Positions 48,580 to 56,867 of a DNA stretch of 64,000 nucleotides are shown piece after piece (within the stretch, counting starts at the first letter, position 1; each line of letters opens with the position of its first letter). The position numbers and the translations under genes were made by a program. This stretch comes from a virus: positions 1-64,000 of the IMG/VR virus record IMGVR_UViG_3300027850_000169, one strand, 5' to 3'. Under the pieces are notes generated by a model. The model did not search any database and was not told the origin of the DNA. It saw nothing but the letters and a program-made list of their open reading frames with translations.

Positions 48580-50415
48580 TCACCGGGATAATAAATCTAT
48601 CCTTTTTGTTTTTGCCTGTAACGCCCACTTAGACAAACCAATTGAAACTTCCTTCTGTAGAAGTTCAAGGCTTAATTCGCCCCATTTTTTCGCTTTCTTT
48701 GTTGCTACCAATCCTGCGAACAGTGCTAGTTCATCGTTGACCGCCGCATTGATATCACGGTGACACTTCCAGCCGCAGGTACATTCATACAATTTAATTT
48801 TAGGGTCACTCATTGATGCCATCTTGTTTAGGCAGACTGGGCAAGTTTGCGAAGTGTAGGCAGCCGGATTTCTCAAAAAAGTACGTCCGTCACGTGCAGA
48901 TTTCTGTTCTAGTTGTGCAATGAAATCGCCGTGTCCCGCGTCAGATAACGACTTTGCCAACCCAGTTTTTTGAGCTTTCCGGTTTTTCTTGTAGCCACCT
49001 TTCTCTGTATCTTCTTGTGGCTTAGCTTGTGCTCGAAGATTTTGTGATTGCAGCCCGTTTTCACAGGAAATAAATTGATAGTTGGTTACAATCTCAGAGC
49101 TAAGCTTTTGGTTGAATCCCTTGCGTTGACGTTTAATCTTCTCGTGTAGTTTACTAATCCGATTCTGAATCTTTTTCTGTTCACTGGAAAGTGCTTGACA
49201 GTTCCACTTTAACTTTTGCCAGTACATCCCTCCGATTAGGGCAATACCTTCAGCTTCACTTTTGATTTCACAAAGCTTTTTGGCTTTGTCAGGCGAGCAA
49301 TTAATAAGAGCTTTGATGTCTTTGTGTCGCCGTTCAGGATGATTTAACCAGAGAATCAGTCGGTGAGTCATTTTGTTAGCTAGTTCTTTCTGAAGCTCCG
49401 CTAATTTAATTTGAGCGTTCCGGTAGTAACGCGGATTTCCGTACTGCTTGCCGTTGCTTAAACTGATAAAGCTGTCTAGTCCAGGGTCGATTCCTATCGA
49501 CTTAGTTGTTTGTTTAATGCGTCGCCCCCGAACCAATTCGCCCGTTAGTTGGACATAGAAGCCTGAAGCGTATTGACATATTTTGAAGGCGGCAATTTCT
49601 GGAATTGTGCCGTCTGGATTTTTCCACCGACGTGCTAGTCCTTTTAGCCGCAATTCACGAAGACCTGGTATACCTATTAGAGATTGAGAGTTTGCCTTGG
49701 GAACGATGACACCTTTTGGGTTGTTGTGAACCAGGGTTGCAACCTTGTCACGTCTGCGTTTAAACCGAGGCCGCCCCTTTTTTGCACCATTCTGAACCCC
49801 GGCTCTTGACTTTGTGTACTCTTGCCAGCTAGTATCCAATCCAGCAAGAACTCCAGAGCGAAACTTGTACGGCATTTCTGTCATGAATTCGCGGTGTGCT
49901 GTTAGGTTGTTTCCTTTGATGACTTGACCTAACCCGCCCGCCTGTTGCAAACCCGGCTTAGAAATCAACGTTTCGCTGAAATCAACCGACAAAGGGCAAC
50001 TGTAACCAGTAACCGACCCATGTTCTGAGTTCTGCCAGCCCCAAGATTCTTTCTTCTCTGCTGGCTGCGGAACTTTTACCCGCTTCAACTCTCGGATATA
50101 CCAATGAGACTTATCATCGTAAATGACACTGTAGGGCGCTTGGATTATTGACTTACCTTTGTCTTTTGAAACGATTGCACCTTCCTCATCTACAAAGTGA
50201 CTCCAATACTTCCAAGGTAATCGACAGCATGGAGCGTACCCGCCACTCTCTTTACCATCTAAACCGTTCGTAGCTTTGTAGTAGTAATAATTTGTTTCAA
50301 AATCTTCTAAGGCTGACAATCCACAATTCCACACAGACTTAGAAATTTGCAACCACTTTTCTATTTTTTCTTTCTGTTCAAGAGATGGAAAACATTTAAA
50401 TTCTAGTGTGAGCAT
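48580..50415 (-). CDS. Compact Cas12-type effector (type V-U, TnpB-like)
   Basis: A 611-residue protein (start at ATG 50415, MLTLEFKCFPSLEQKEKIEK, the usual TnpB-like start; a 15-residue longer form is possible). RuvC-I SIGIDPGLDSFI has D310, RuvC-II ISCENGLQSQ has E452 and RuvC-III KCHRDINAA has D554; a CPVC...CTCGWKC zinc ribbon lies between. All three catalytic acids are kept, so it is not the inactivated Cas12k of CAST elements, and no Tn7-like genes are here. It is adjacent and convergent to the CRISPR array. Size, host group and lone effector fit subtype V-U2 (C2c8-like); the subtype is inferred. Confidence 0.85.
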   Translation of the reverse strand: MLTLEFKCFPSLEQKEKIEKWLQISKSVWNCGLSALEDFETNYYYYKATNGLDGKESGGYAPCCRLPWKYWSHFVDEEGAIVSKDKGKSIIQAPYSVIYDDKSHWYIRELKRVKVPQPAEKKESWGWQNSEHGSVTGYSCPLSVDFSETLISKPGLQQAGGLGQVIKGNNLTAHREFMTEMPYKFRSGVLAGLDTSWQEYTKSRAGVQNGAKKGRPRFKRRRDKVATLVHNNPKGVIVPKANSQSLIGIPGLRELRLKGLARRWKNPDGTIPEIAAFKICQYASGFYVQLTGELVRGRRIKQTTKSIGIDPGLDSFISLSNGKQYGNPRYYRNAQIKLAELQKELANKMTHRLILWLNHPERRHKDIKALINCSPDKAKKLCEIKSEAEGIALIGGMYWQKLKWNCQALSSEQKKIQNRISKLHEKIKRQRKGFNQKLSSEIVTNYQFISCENGLQSQNLRAQAKPQEDTEKGGYKKNRKAQKTGLAKSLSDAGHGDFIAQLEQKSARDGRTFLRNPAAYTSQTCPVCLNKMASMSDPKIKLYECTCGWKCHRDINAAVNDELALFAGLVATKKAKKWGELSLELLQKEVSIGLSKWALQAKTKRIDLLSR

Positions 50416-50474
50416 AATTGAAAATCTTTTGCAAAGGGCTTTACAAACCCAGTATATCATGTTATCTTAGTAAT

Positions 50475-50658
50475 ATAAAGGTAGGGAGCTTTCACCCCAT
50501 TACCTGTGAGCTTTGACTCAAGAAAGCGAGTGTAGCGAAAGCAGCTTGAAGCTAGTCGTAAGACAGCAATCCTGAAAAATCGAAAGATGCGGGGAAACCC
50601 AAACAGGATAATTATCTAGTAGGGCAAAAGAGTGGGAGTAATCTCGCTCTTTTGTTTT
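50475..50658 (+). ncRNA. tracrRNA candidate of the Cas12 locus
   Basis: Between the effector and the next gene lies a region with no frame but many small hairpins, several with GNRA loops: GC-GAAA-GC (50535), GTC-GTAA-GAC (50555), ATC-GAAA-GAT (50579) and GGG-GAAA-CCC (50591), the last two enclosed by ATCCTG/CAGGAT (50569/50604). It then has CTAGTAGGG (50616-50624), the exact complement of CCCTACTAG in the CRISPR repeat, and ends in a CAAAAGAG/CTCTTTTG terminator with TTTT (50625-50658). The next 10 bases (GGATTGAAAC, 50659-50668) equal the repeat's 3' end. Confidence 0.7.
50625..50658 (+). terminator. Rho-independent terminator of the tracrRNA candidate
   Basis: CAAAAGAG pairs with CTCTTTTG over 8 bp, loop of 14 nt, followed by TTTT. 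Confidence 0.75.
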
Positions 50659-50694
50659 GGATTGAAACTGAAATTGAAATTGAAATTGAATATC

Positions 50695-50723
50695 TTGACA
50701 AGATTAACAGTATCGTTTATAAT
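50695..50723 (+). promoter_or_regulatory. Consensus sigma70 promoter
   Basis: TTGACA, 17 bp, TATAAT: a perfect match to consensus, upstream of the gene at 50752. An AAATTG triple repeat (GAAATTGAAATTGAAATTG) precedes it. Confidence 0.9.
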
Positions 50724-50751
50724 AGTAATATTTACCACTTCCTTCAATATC

Positions 50752-51348
50752 ATGCAATTACTCCTTAATAGCGACTCACCGCAATCCGAAATTGAGATTA
50801 GCCAGCAGTTGCAACTATCTAATAGCGACTCACCGCAATCCGAAGGCATTGAAGAAATTAACTGGCAGTTGCAGCTAGCCAGCAAGGTACAAATCAAACG
50901 GTGTAGCAAATGTGGAGTTTTCTCCAAGCTGTATCAAAGTATCCCGCCAAAACGACTTGACGCTTGGTGCGATGACTGTTTTGTCAATACTCCAGCAATA
51001 GAACGCACTCGAAAAACCTCAGTCGGTGAACATTGGAAGTTGATACAGAAACAAGAAAAAGAAGCTCAAGAAAGAGCGGAATTGGTAGCACAGTTACAGG
51101 CACAAAAGGAATTGCTAGCCGAAAAACGTGCTAAGGAGAGGAAGAATGCACCTAAAAAGTCAAAAAAGAAGACCGTAGAAGGCGCTTATTTGTTAGCCCT
51201 GGACTTTGGGGAGTTGAGCGTTGATGTAGAGGAAGACGAAGCACGGGACGCGATACTGGCACATGATGCACGACGGGCGTACATTGCACGAGCGCAAGAT
51301 AGGACAATTTTTGATGAAGACTATTATGGCGAACGGAATGATGATTAG
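50752..51348 (+). CDS. Hypothetical protein with CxxC and coiled coil
   Basis: A 198-residue protein starting MQLLLNSDSPQSEIEISQQL. Two copies of an 18-residue unit (NSDSPQSE...) at the start come from a 54-bp direct repeat (25-bp identical cores at 50766 and 50820). A four-cysteine RCSKCGVFSK...WCDDC finger follows, then a charged coiled coil (KEAQERAELVAQLQAQKELL) and an acidic end. Unknown function, strong promoter. Confidence 0.7.
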   Translation: MQLLLNSDSPQSEIEISQQLQLSNSDSPQSEGIEEINWQLQLASKVQIKRCSKCGVFSKLYQSIPPKRLDAWCDDCFVNTPAIERTRKTSVGEHWKLIQKQEKEAQERAELVAQLQAQKELLAEKRAKERKNAPKKSKKKTVEGAYLLALDFGELSVDVEEDEARDAILAHDARRAYIARAQDRTIFDEDYYGERNDD

Positions 51349-51566
51349 CCGTTCATCCACTGCGCCAATTTAACTAAATTGACTGGGCTCGGTGGCGTTC
51401 CTTGCGCCATCCGAACTCTAGTCCCGTGACTGAAAAGCGATAAACAGATAAAGCTCACTCGCTCCCGACAAGCGACCTAGAGCGCTGTCACCAGTTAAGC
51501 CCATCCACCGAAACCGTTACCCTGCATACGTTCCGAGCTTGTCGGAAAAATACTTTTACAAAACGC

Positions 51567-51595
51567 TTGACAATCCTAGTCGGGTAGCCTATAGT
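51567..51595 (+). promoter_or_regulatory. Early promoter module, copy 7
   Basis: TTGACA (51567), 17 bp, TATAGT (51590), with AAAATACTTTTACAAAACGC upstream. The rest of 51349-51653 shows no gene. Confidence 0.9.
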
Positions 51596-51653
51596 GATAA
51601 CAGTTGGGAAGCAAATCACTACCCGACACACCAAACTGAACCATGAAAATTAA

Positions 51654-52274
51654 ATGAACACTCAAACTAAACTTGCTCAAGTTGACGCAGAGATTGCCGA
51701 GTTGCAACCCAAGCTAGCGGAAGCGCAAGAGCGTCGGGAACTGCTAGCGTCAGTTAAGCCCGTCTGTGACGCTGCACTAACGGTAATTGATAAGGCTCTT
51801 GACAGGTTGTGTCTAGTCAGTTTATTTAATGAATTTGGATCAAAAGACATTGCCGCCTTCAAGGCAGCAATTGACACTAAATTCAAGTTTATGGAAGACG
51901 AAATTACCTTTCCTGAAATCAAAGCTCTGCAAGTTGTGAAAGTCAAATACATAAGTCTTTCCGACTCCACTAACAAAGCTGTTATCGGTGCATATTTTTC
52001 AGATAGACCCGTCCAACATAAACAACTACAGGTGATAATTCAAGAGTTACAGGCGATTGGAATAAAAGTTGGCAAACCTATTGCTAACCGTTCCGACGTT
52101 AAAGGGTGGCCTCTCCGCTGGGGTCAAGACGAAGCTAGACTCTTCTGGACAGTTGGAGACGGTTGGGCAGTCGAAGCCCTAAAGTCAGGTGACAAGCTAA
52201 AAGGACAATGGGAAGGCTTCGACCTTGACCAGCAACTTGAGTGCAACGGCATTGACATCGACAACATTGACTAA
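51654..52274 (+). CDS. Hypothetical early protein with coiled-coil start
   Basis: A 206-residue protein. A coiled coil at residues 1-40 (QVDAEIAELQPKLAEAQERR) is followed by a mixed domain with WPLRWGQDEARLFWTVG. No family recognised. First gene of the early operon that ends with dndC. A GGGGC-TTAATTA-GCCCC hairpin follows. Confidence 0.65.
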   Translation: MNTQTKLAQVDAEIAELQPKLAEAQERRELLASVKPVCDAALTVIDKALDRLCLVSLFNEFGSKDIAAFKAAIDTKFKFMEDEITFPEIKALQVVKVKYISLSDSTNKAVIGAYFSDRPVQHKQLQVIIQELQAIGIKVGKPIANRSDVKGWPLRWGQDEARLFWTVGDGWAVEALKSGDKLKGQWEGFDLDQQLECNGIDIDNID

Positions 52275-52284
52275 CTAATAGCAA

Positions 52285-52301
52285 TCGGGGCTTAATTAGC
52301 C
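52285..52301 (+). repeat. Intercistronic hairpins of the dndC operon
   Basis: GGGGC-TTAATTA-GCCCC at 52285-52301. The next gaps hold similar stems: GGGGA-GCAA-TCCCC near 53101 and AGCTGGGGG...CCTCCAGCT near 53854. Confidence 0.65.
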
Positions 52302-52344
52302 CCGTTCAATTCTAACCACTTTCAAATTACCACACACTAAAACC

Positions 52345-53094
52345 ATGCAAGCTACGAAAACCACAACAAAGACCGAGCAATTCACAGGTACGGTTACAGA
52401 AGCTAAGTTAGTAGAAGCGACCGTTTACGGTATTGACTACAGCGCCAATGAAAAATATGCCAAAGCGCTCAAAGTTACGTTGCAAGCCAATGACGGTCGG
52501 ATGGTGCAGTTTTACTCCCCTAGCGTTACAGCTACTGTTAGTTGCCCCGCACGCTGTCCGATAGCGGTTGTAATCTGTGAAGAAAATGATTGGATTGAAA
52601 AAGTGCAGAGGCAGGGTGAACATAAGGTTGTCGGCGACACCCTTCAACCGAGATTGAAACTAGGCGACCTGGTGACAGTTACGGGCCGGGTAAAAGCGGC
52701 TTATAACAATAGCAAATCAGTCACAATTAACTACACTAAGCTTGTCGAACTGGTATCGTTTGGTGGACGACTACCCCAAAAAGAGTATCTCGCAAATTCG
52801 GGTGATTTTCTTATAACTTACAACGCAAAAGGTGAGCGCGTCCGAGATGAACATAAAACCAACAACGGCGAGATTTGGAGTTACAAGCGCGTAATAAATG
52901 AAGCGCTAGAGAACGGTCACTCTTTTTCTATCCCCTTAGCGGAAATAGACTCCCTCAAGGATAACGCCGCCGACCCAGACGGTTATTGGCTCTATCAGTT
53001 GTTAGCCAGCCAAGAGACGTATTGCCTAGCCTGTTGGCTTGACAGTCGGAGGGAGAAGCCATTCATCAAGAAGCAAGCAACTGACATTCATTAA
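52345..53094 (+). CDS. OB-fold-like protein
   Basis: A 249-residue protein. FTGTVTEAKLVEATVYGIDY starts a beta-barrel, and LKLGDLVTVTGRVKAAYNNS, SVTINYTKLVEL is typical of the last strands of an OB fold as in ssDNA-binding proteins. A second domain (YKRVINEALENGHSFSIPLA, WLYQLLASQE) follows. Single-stranded DNA or tRNA binding is plausible. Position before a zinc protein and dndC suggests DNA processing. Confidence 0.6.
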   Translation: MQATKTTTKTEQFTGTVTEAKLVEATVYGIDYSANEKYAKALKVTLQANDGRMVQFYSPSVTATVSCPARCPIAVVICEENDWIEKVQRQGEHKVVGDTLQPRLKLGDLVTVTGRVKAAYNNSKSVTINYTKLVELVSFGGRLPQKEYLANSGDFLITYNAKGERVRDEHKTNNGEIWSYKRVINEALENGHSFSIPLAEIDSLKDNAADPDGYWLYQLLASQETYCLACWLDSRREKPFIKKQATDIH

Positions 53095-53138
53095 TCCAAT
53101 GGGGAGCAATCCCCTTTGTTCACTTACGCAACACCAGA

Positions 53139-53822
53139 ATGACGAAAGAATCAGAATCAGTAAAAATGAAATTACACTTAATACTATCAGGCAAGGAGTG
53201 TAATAAATCAGACTTCAAAAACCTCAAAGATTTAGCTCATCGTCGGTTTAGTGACGAGTTCAACGAAGCTATTTGCGATACGACTCTGTGCAATCTTAAC
53301 CCTCCTTATTGGGCGTACTTAGAGTCTTGCGCTAAAAAACTAGAAAATAAGAAATTCAACAAAACTGAGAACAGTCAAGTTTTAGAAGTTCTTCGTTTGT
53401 GGGCGAAAATTATTCCTTTGTTTGAAGAAGTCGCCACACACATAGAAAATGTTCGCAAGGTAAGCGCAGTAAAAGCCCCGTCTCGAACGCTAGAGAATAC
53501 GGGAACTTGCGCGATATGCGCGCAGAACACCAAGCTGTCAACGGGAGGGAAAATAGTCAATCACGGGTACGAGGTTAAATGCCATCAGCACGTAGGAGGA
53601 AGCTGCTTTGGTGTGAATTACGCACCATTAGAAGTGTCATCAGAAGCACGTATTGAATATGTGAAGCATCTCAAAAAGCTTAAGATTGACTTAGAAAGTC
53701 GGGGCAAACTTGTCACGCCATTGTCCGTGGGAGAAAAATTAGTAACAGGAAATCTGAAAGGTGTAAATCGAGAGCTAGCGTTTTTTGAAAAACTTATCAC
53801 TAAAACTATGCAAGCGACCTAG
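53139..53822 (+). CDS. Zinc-binding phage/plasmid protein
   Basis: A 227-residue protein with a zinc module GTCAICAQNTKL, NHGYEVKCHQHVGGSCFG, seen in phage and plasmid proteins of unknown function. Helical regions flank it. It lies between the OB-fold-like gene and dndC in one operon. Confidence 0.65.
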   Translation: MTKESESVKMKLHLILSGKECNKSDFKNLKDLAHRRFSDEFNEAICDTTLCNLNPPYWAYLESCAKKLENKKFNKTENSQVLEVLRLWAKIIPLFEEVATHIENVRKVSAVKAPSRTLENTGTCAICAQNTKLSTGGKIVNHGYEVKCHQHVGGSCFGVNYAPLEVSSEARIEYVKHLKKLKIDLESRGKLVTPLSVGEKLVTGNLKGVNRELAFFEKLITKTMQAT

Positions 53823-53906
53823 AGTACCGTCGTCAACCGATTCAATCCACACAAGCTGGGGGAATTCAGTCCTCCAGCTTGTTAACACCTACTCAACGCA
53901 ACCAAG

Positions 53907-55523
53907 ATGACATTAACACCTCGAACAGTTCCAGAATTAATTGCAGAAATTGATATCCTTACCTCTGAAATTCAAGAATTGTATTTGCAGGGAAATCCAT
54001 TCGTTGTTGGATGGAGTGGAGGCAAAGATAGCACAACCGTGCTTCAACTTATATGGAATGCTATTAAGCGACTACCAAAAGAACAGCGCAAATACCCTCT
54101 TTATGTGATTACTAATGACACTTTAGTTGAAAATCCAATTATTTCCGCCCATGTTAGGAATGCTTTGAAGTTGATAGATGCGGCAGCAAAAGAGCAAAAT
54201 ATACCTGTTATGACTAAAATGACAACCCCTGAAATAAAGAATTCTTTTTGGGTTTGTTTAATTGGGAAAGGTTATGCCGCACCACGACAAGGGTTTCGTT
54301 GGTGTACTGACAAGCTTAAAATTAGACCCGCTGAAAAATTTATCAACGAAGTGGTTACAATCGAAGGTCAAATGATACTTGCTCTTGGTGTTCGAGAGGC
54401 TGAAAGTGCGACGCGAGCTGCGAGTATGGAAAAACAACGTGAATTTAAAGTAAGTGAAAGATTAAATAAGAATCAACTACACGTTGGTTCACTTACTTAC
54501 AGTCCAATTCGGAGTTGGCGCACGGATGAAGTCTGGCTTTATTTAATGCAGTACGAAAATCCTTGGGGATGCGACAACAAGGATTTGTTTGCAATATATC
54601 GAGGCGCAACAGCGGATAACGAATGCCCTCTAGTTGTTGATGCTTCCACTCCTAGTTGCGGAAGTTCTCGTTTTGGTTGCTGGACGTGTACTCTTGTATC
54701 TAAAGACAAGTCTACAGAAGCAATGATTCAAAACGATGAAGACAAAGAATGGATGCAGGTTCTACTTGATATTCGCAATGAGTTAGATGTTCGTGATGAC
54801 GAAGGAAAACACGCTGACCATGACAAAAGAGACTGGAAAGGCAACTCAGGAAAAGTAAGGTTTTACACTAAATTTTACAATGCGAGGGAAGAAGATAATT
54901 CTACTATGCTTAAGCCTGTTCCAGGGCCCTACATCAAATTTTGGCGAGAACACTGGCTGAGGCGAGTCTTGGAAGCACAAACTCAAATACGCAAAACCGC
55001 ACCAGAAGAAATGCGCGACATCACCTTAATCACCCCAGAAGAACTTAGCGAAATCCGCCGCATTTGGAGAGAAGAGAAACACGAATTTGACGATAGTTTG
55101 CCCCGGATTTACGAACAGGCTACAGGAGAGTCGTTTGCAGACATTTCTTGTACAGATGAACGAAACGCTTTGGGTAAAGAAGAATGGGATATCTTGTCTG
55201 AAATATGCGAAGAAGATGAAACGCATTTTCACTTGATAGCAAGCCTCCTCAACGAAACAAATAAAACACATTTAAAGACGCGCCGCAAAGATGTATTCAA
55301 AGCATTGGAAAAATGCTTTGACGCTAATTCCCGCTCTATGGAGGAAGCGGTTGCAAGCAGTCATGAAAAAAACAAGTTGACCAAGACTGTTGAATCCGTA
55401 AAAAAAGAAGGTCTTGGCGAACTCAATAAAGTTAAACAAATGTTAAACAAAGATACTCCCAATAGCAAACAGCTTTCTTGGGCTGACGTTAAATTCGCAC
55501 CGTCTGTCGAACAATTACAATAA
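53907..55523 (+). CDS. dndC: DndC-type DNA phosphorothioation sulfurtransferase
   Basis: A 538-residue protein. The PP-loop PFVVGWSGGKDSTTVLQL has SGGKDS at 37-42. GFRWCTDKLKIRP, AESATRAASMEKQR and the Cys cluster TPSCGSSRFGCWTCTLVSKD (about 250-261, with NECPL before it) match DndC, which activates the DNA backbone phosphate with ATP and hands over sulfur via an iron-sulfur cluster. The other Dnd proteins (DndA/IscS, DndD, DndE, DndB) are absent from the window. The C-terminal 130 residues are charged and helical. Ends at a strong terminator. Confidence 0.9.
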   Translation: MTLTPRTVPELIAEIDILTSEIQELYLQGNPFVVGWSGGKDSTTVLQLIWNAIKRLPKEQRKYPLYVITNDTLVENPIISAHVRNALKLIDAAAKEQNIPVMTKMTTPEIKNSFWVCLIGKGYAAPRQGFRWCTDKLKIRPAEKFINEVVTIEGQMILALGVREAESATRAASMEKQREFKVSERLNKNQLHVGSLTYSPIRSWRTDEVWLYLMQYENPWGCDNKDLFAIYRGATADNECPLVVDASTPSCGSSRFGCWTCTLVSKDKSTEAMIQNDEDKEWMQVLLDIRNELDVRDDEGKHADHDKRDWKGNSGKVRFYTKFYNAREEDNSTMLKPVPGPYIKFWREHWLRRVLEAQTQIRKTAPEEMRDITLITPEELSEIRRIWREEKHEFDDSLPRIYEQATGESFADISCTDERNALGKEEWDILSEICEEDETHFHLIASLLNETNKTHLKTRRKDVFKALEKCFDANSRSMEEAVASSHEKNKLTKTVESVKKEGLGELNKVKQMLNKDTPNSKQLSWADVKFAPSVEQLQ

Positions 55524-55540
55524 AACACCTTGAAGACAAA

Positions 55541-55577
55541 ACAAACCCCGCAACTAGCTAGCTAGTTGCGGGGTTTT
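55541..55577 (+). terminator. Strong bidirectional terminator
   Basis: AACCCCGCAACTAGC and GCTAGTTGCGGGGTT pair over 15 bp, followed by TTTTTG. It separates the plus-strand dndC operon from the convergent minus-strand lysis genes. Confidence 0.95.
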
Positions 55578-55588
55578 TGCGTACAGAT

Positions 55589-56185
55589 TTAAAGTCCTGT
55601 AGGCTTGCCGTTGACGCGAGTAAACACCCGTCCCCAGCCATCGCTCGGATTAGCCCAAAGTTCACGCATCAAGTCAAAGCTGTAGCGGTCATTCTTGCCA
55701 GTATAACCCCCAATGCTCCGATAGAAGTTCTGAGCGCCTTCGCGGACACCGTATGGGTCATTTATAATGATTTGCTTGGTGTTTTTATCGTATCCAACTA
55801 TGCAAACAATATGTCCTGAACTCTTGTAAATAAGCCCTGCTGGCATAGGCATATCTGCGTCAATGGAGGCGATTACATGGTCAATATTTAGCGACGTGCT
55901 GAAGTATGATTCCAGTTCTAGTTCTGCGAGTGCACGAGTGTTTGCGGTATGGTCTGTCGTATCCCCGAAAGTGTTCAATATGCGGCCATAATAAGACTCT
56001 CCCTCGCTGTAACCTAAACGTTTCGCCGCATCAGTCAACGACTCTAATCCGTGACGCTTCAAAATGTAATTTGCAGCCATCGCATTCGATGTCATGCAGC
56101 ACTGTCTCGAACCCGACCCAAACAAGTTAGAATCGTTATCATTTTGGTCAAAGTGGTCAACATTTAACAGCTTTTTAGTAGTCAT
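55589..56185 (-). CDS. C39-like cysteine peptidase, possible endolysin
   Basis: A 198-residue protein. SRQCCMTSNAMAANYIL has the nucleophile Cys (about residue 29/30), SSGHIVCIVGYD has the His and IINDPYG the Asp of the papain-fold C39-like family. Phage members act as lysins. Genes for membrane proteins lie directly upstream, which suits a lysis cassette. No signal peptide or SAR segment, so export would need a holin. The target bond is not known from sequence. Confidence 0.8.
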   Translation of the reverse strand: MTTKKLLNVDHFDQNDNDSNLFGSGSRQCCMTSNAMAANYILKRHGLESLTDAAKRLGYSEGESYYGRILNTFGDTTDHTANTRALAELELESYFSTSLNIDHVIASIDADMPMPAGLIYKSSGHIVCIVGYDKNTKQIIINDPYGVREGAQNFYRSIGGYTGKNDRYSFDLMRELWANPSDGWGRVFTRVNGKPTGL

Positions 56186-56191
56186 AAATTC

Positions 56192-56407
56192 TCACGGTAA
56201 TTGAACTTTTTTATGAATTCGTAGTTTAATTATTTTAATGATACAGAGAGTTCTTACTAGGTCAGCTTCAGCATTTTCCCTTAATCCATGTGCCGCCATT
56301 CCCGATATGTAACCATATTGAATCGACATATCTTCTAAAGCATACAGCAATTCTTGCAAGGTAGAATCTGGATTTTCCAATACTTGAGAAACTTGATATT
56401 CTGGCAC
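56192..56407 (-). CDS. Hypothetical small protein of the lysis cassette
   Basis: A 71-residue protein (MPEYQVSQVLENPDSTLQEL), helical and acidic at the start with a basic helical end (ADLVRTLCIIKIIKLRIHKK). It could be a small membrane-active or regulatory partner; unknown. Confidence 0.5.
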   Translation of the reverse strand: MPEYQVSQVLENPDSTLQELLYALEDMSIQYGYISGMAAHGLRENAEADLVRTLCIIKIIKLRIHKKVQLP

Positions 56408-56442
56408 GTTCTTCAGAATTAAATCTGTAAAATTTTACGATT

Positions 56443-56862
56443 CTAATTATTGTTGTCAATGTCTTCTAATGAGCCATCTTTTACGGTGTTAGAATTTCTG
56501 AAAGTTGTTCCAGATACTACTATTGTCACCATAGTATTGATTGCAACTATCATCTGAGAGGGGATTTCGCGGTCTGCCCATATTAGAAAGTTGTAGTTGA
56601 TAACCGCAGTTACCATAGCAAGGGCTAAGCCCATCAAAGCATAATCAATGGTTGATAGTTTTACTTTTGATTCTTGTTTAAGACCTGTCGCTTTGAATAC
56701 ACTAGACATAACGCTTCCTCCGCCAAAACTACCAAGCAATGCGATTAAGTCTGTTGGGATTGTTTTATTTGTCCAGGTCAAAAGCATATAACTAATTATT
56801 ATCAATATAGCGCTTGTCGCCATAGTGACAATTACATAATCCGCTAAAAATAACTGCTTCAT
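56443..56862 (-). CDS. Multi-span membrane protein, holin-like
   Basis: A 139-residue protein with four hydrophobic spans (VIVTMATSAILIIISYMLLT; LIALLGSFGGGSVMSSVF; YALMGLALAMVTAVINYNFL; MIVAINTMVTIVVSG). Holins have two to four spans and lie beside the lysin. The C-terminal tail is charged. Confidence 0.65.
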   Translation of the reverse strand: MKQLFLADYVIVTMATSAILIIISYMLLTWTNKTIPTDLIALLGSFGGGSVMSSVFKATGLKQESKVKLSTIDYALMGLALAMVTAVINYNFLIWADREIPSQMIVAINTMVTIVVSGTTFRNSNTVKDGSLEDIDNNN

Positions 56863-56867
56863 TTATC

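Noticed and set aside
47429-50460. CAST-type (Cas12k) transposon
   Set aside because: The effector keeps all RuvC acids, unlike Cas12k, its sequence is unlike Cas12k, and no tnsB, tnsC or tniQ gene is present.
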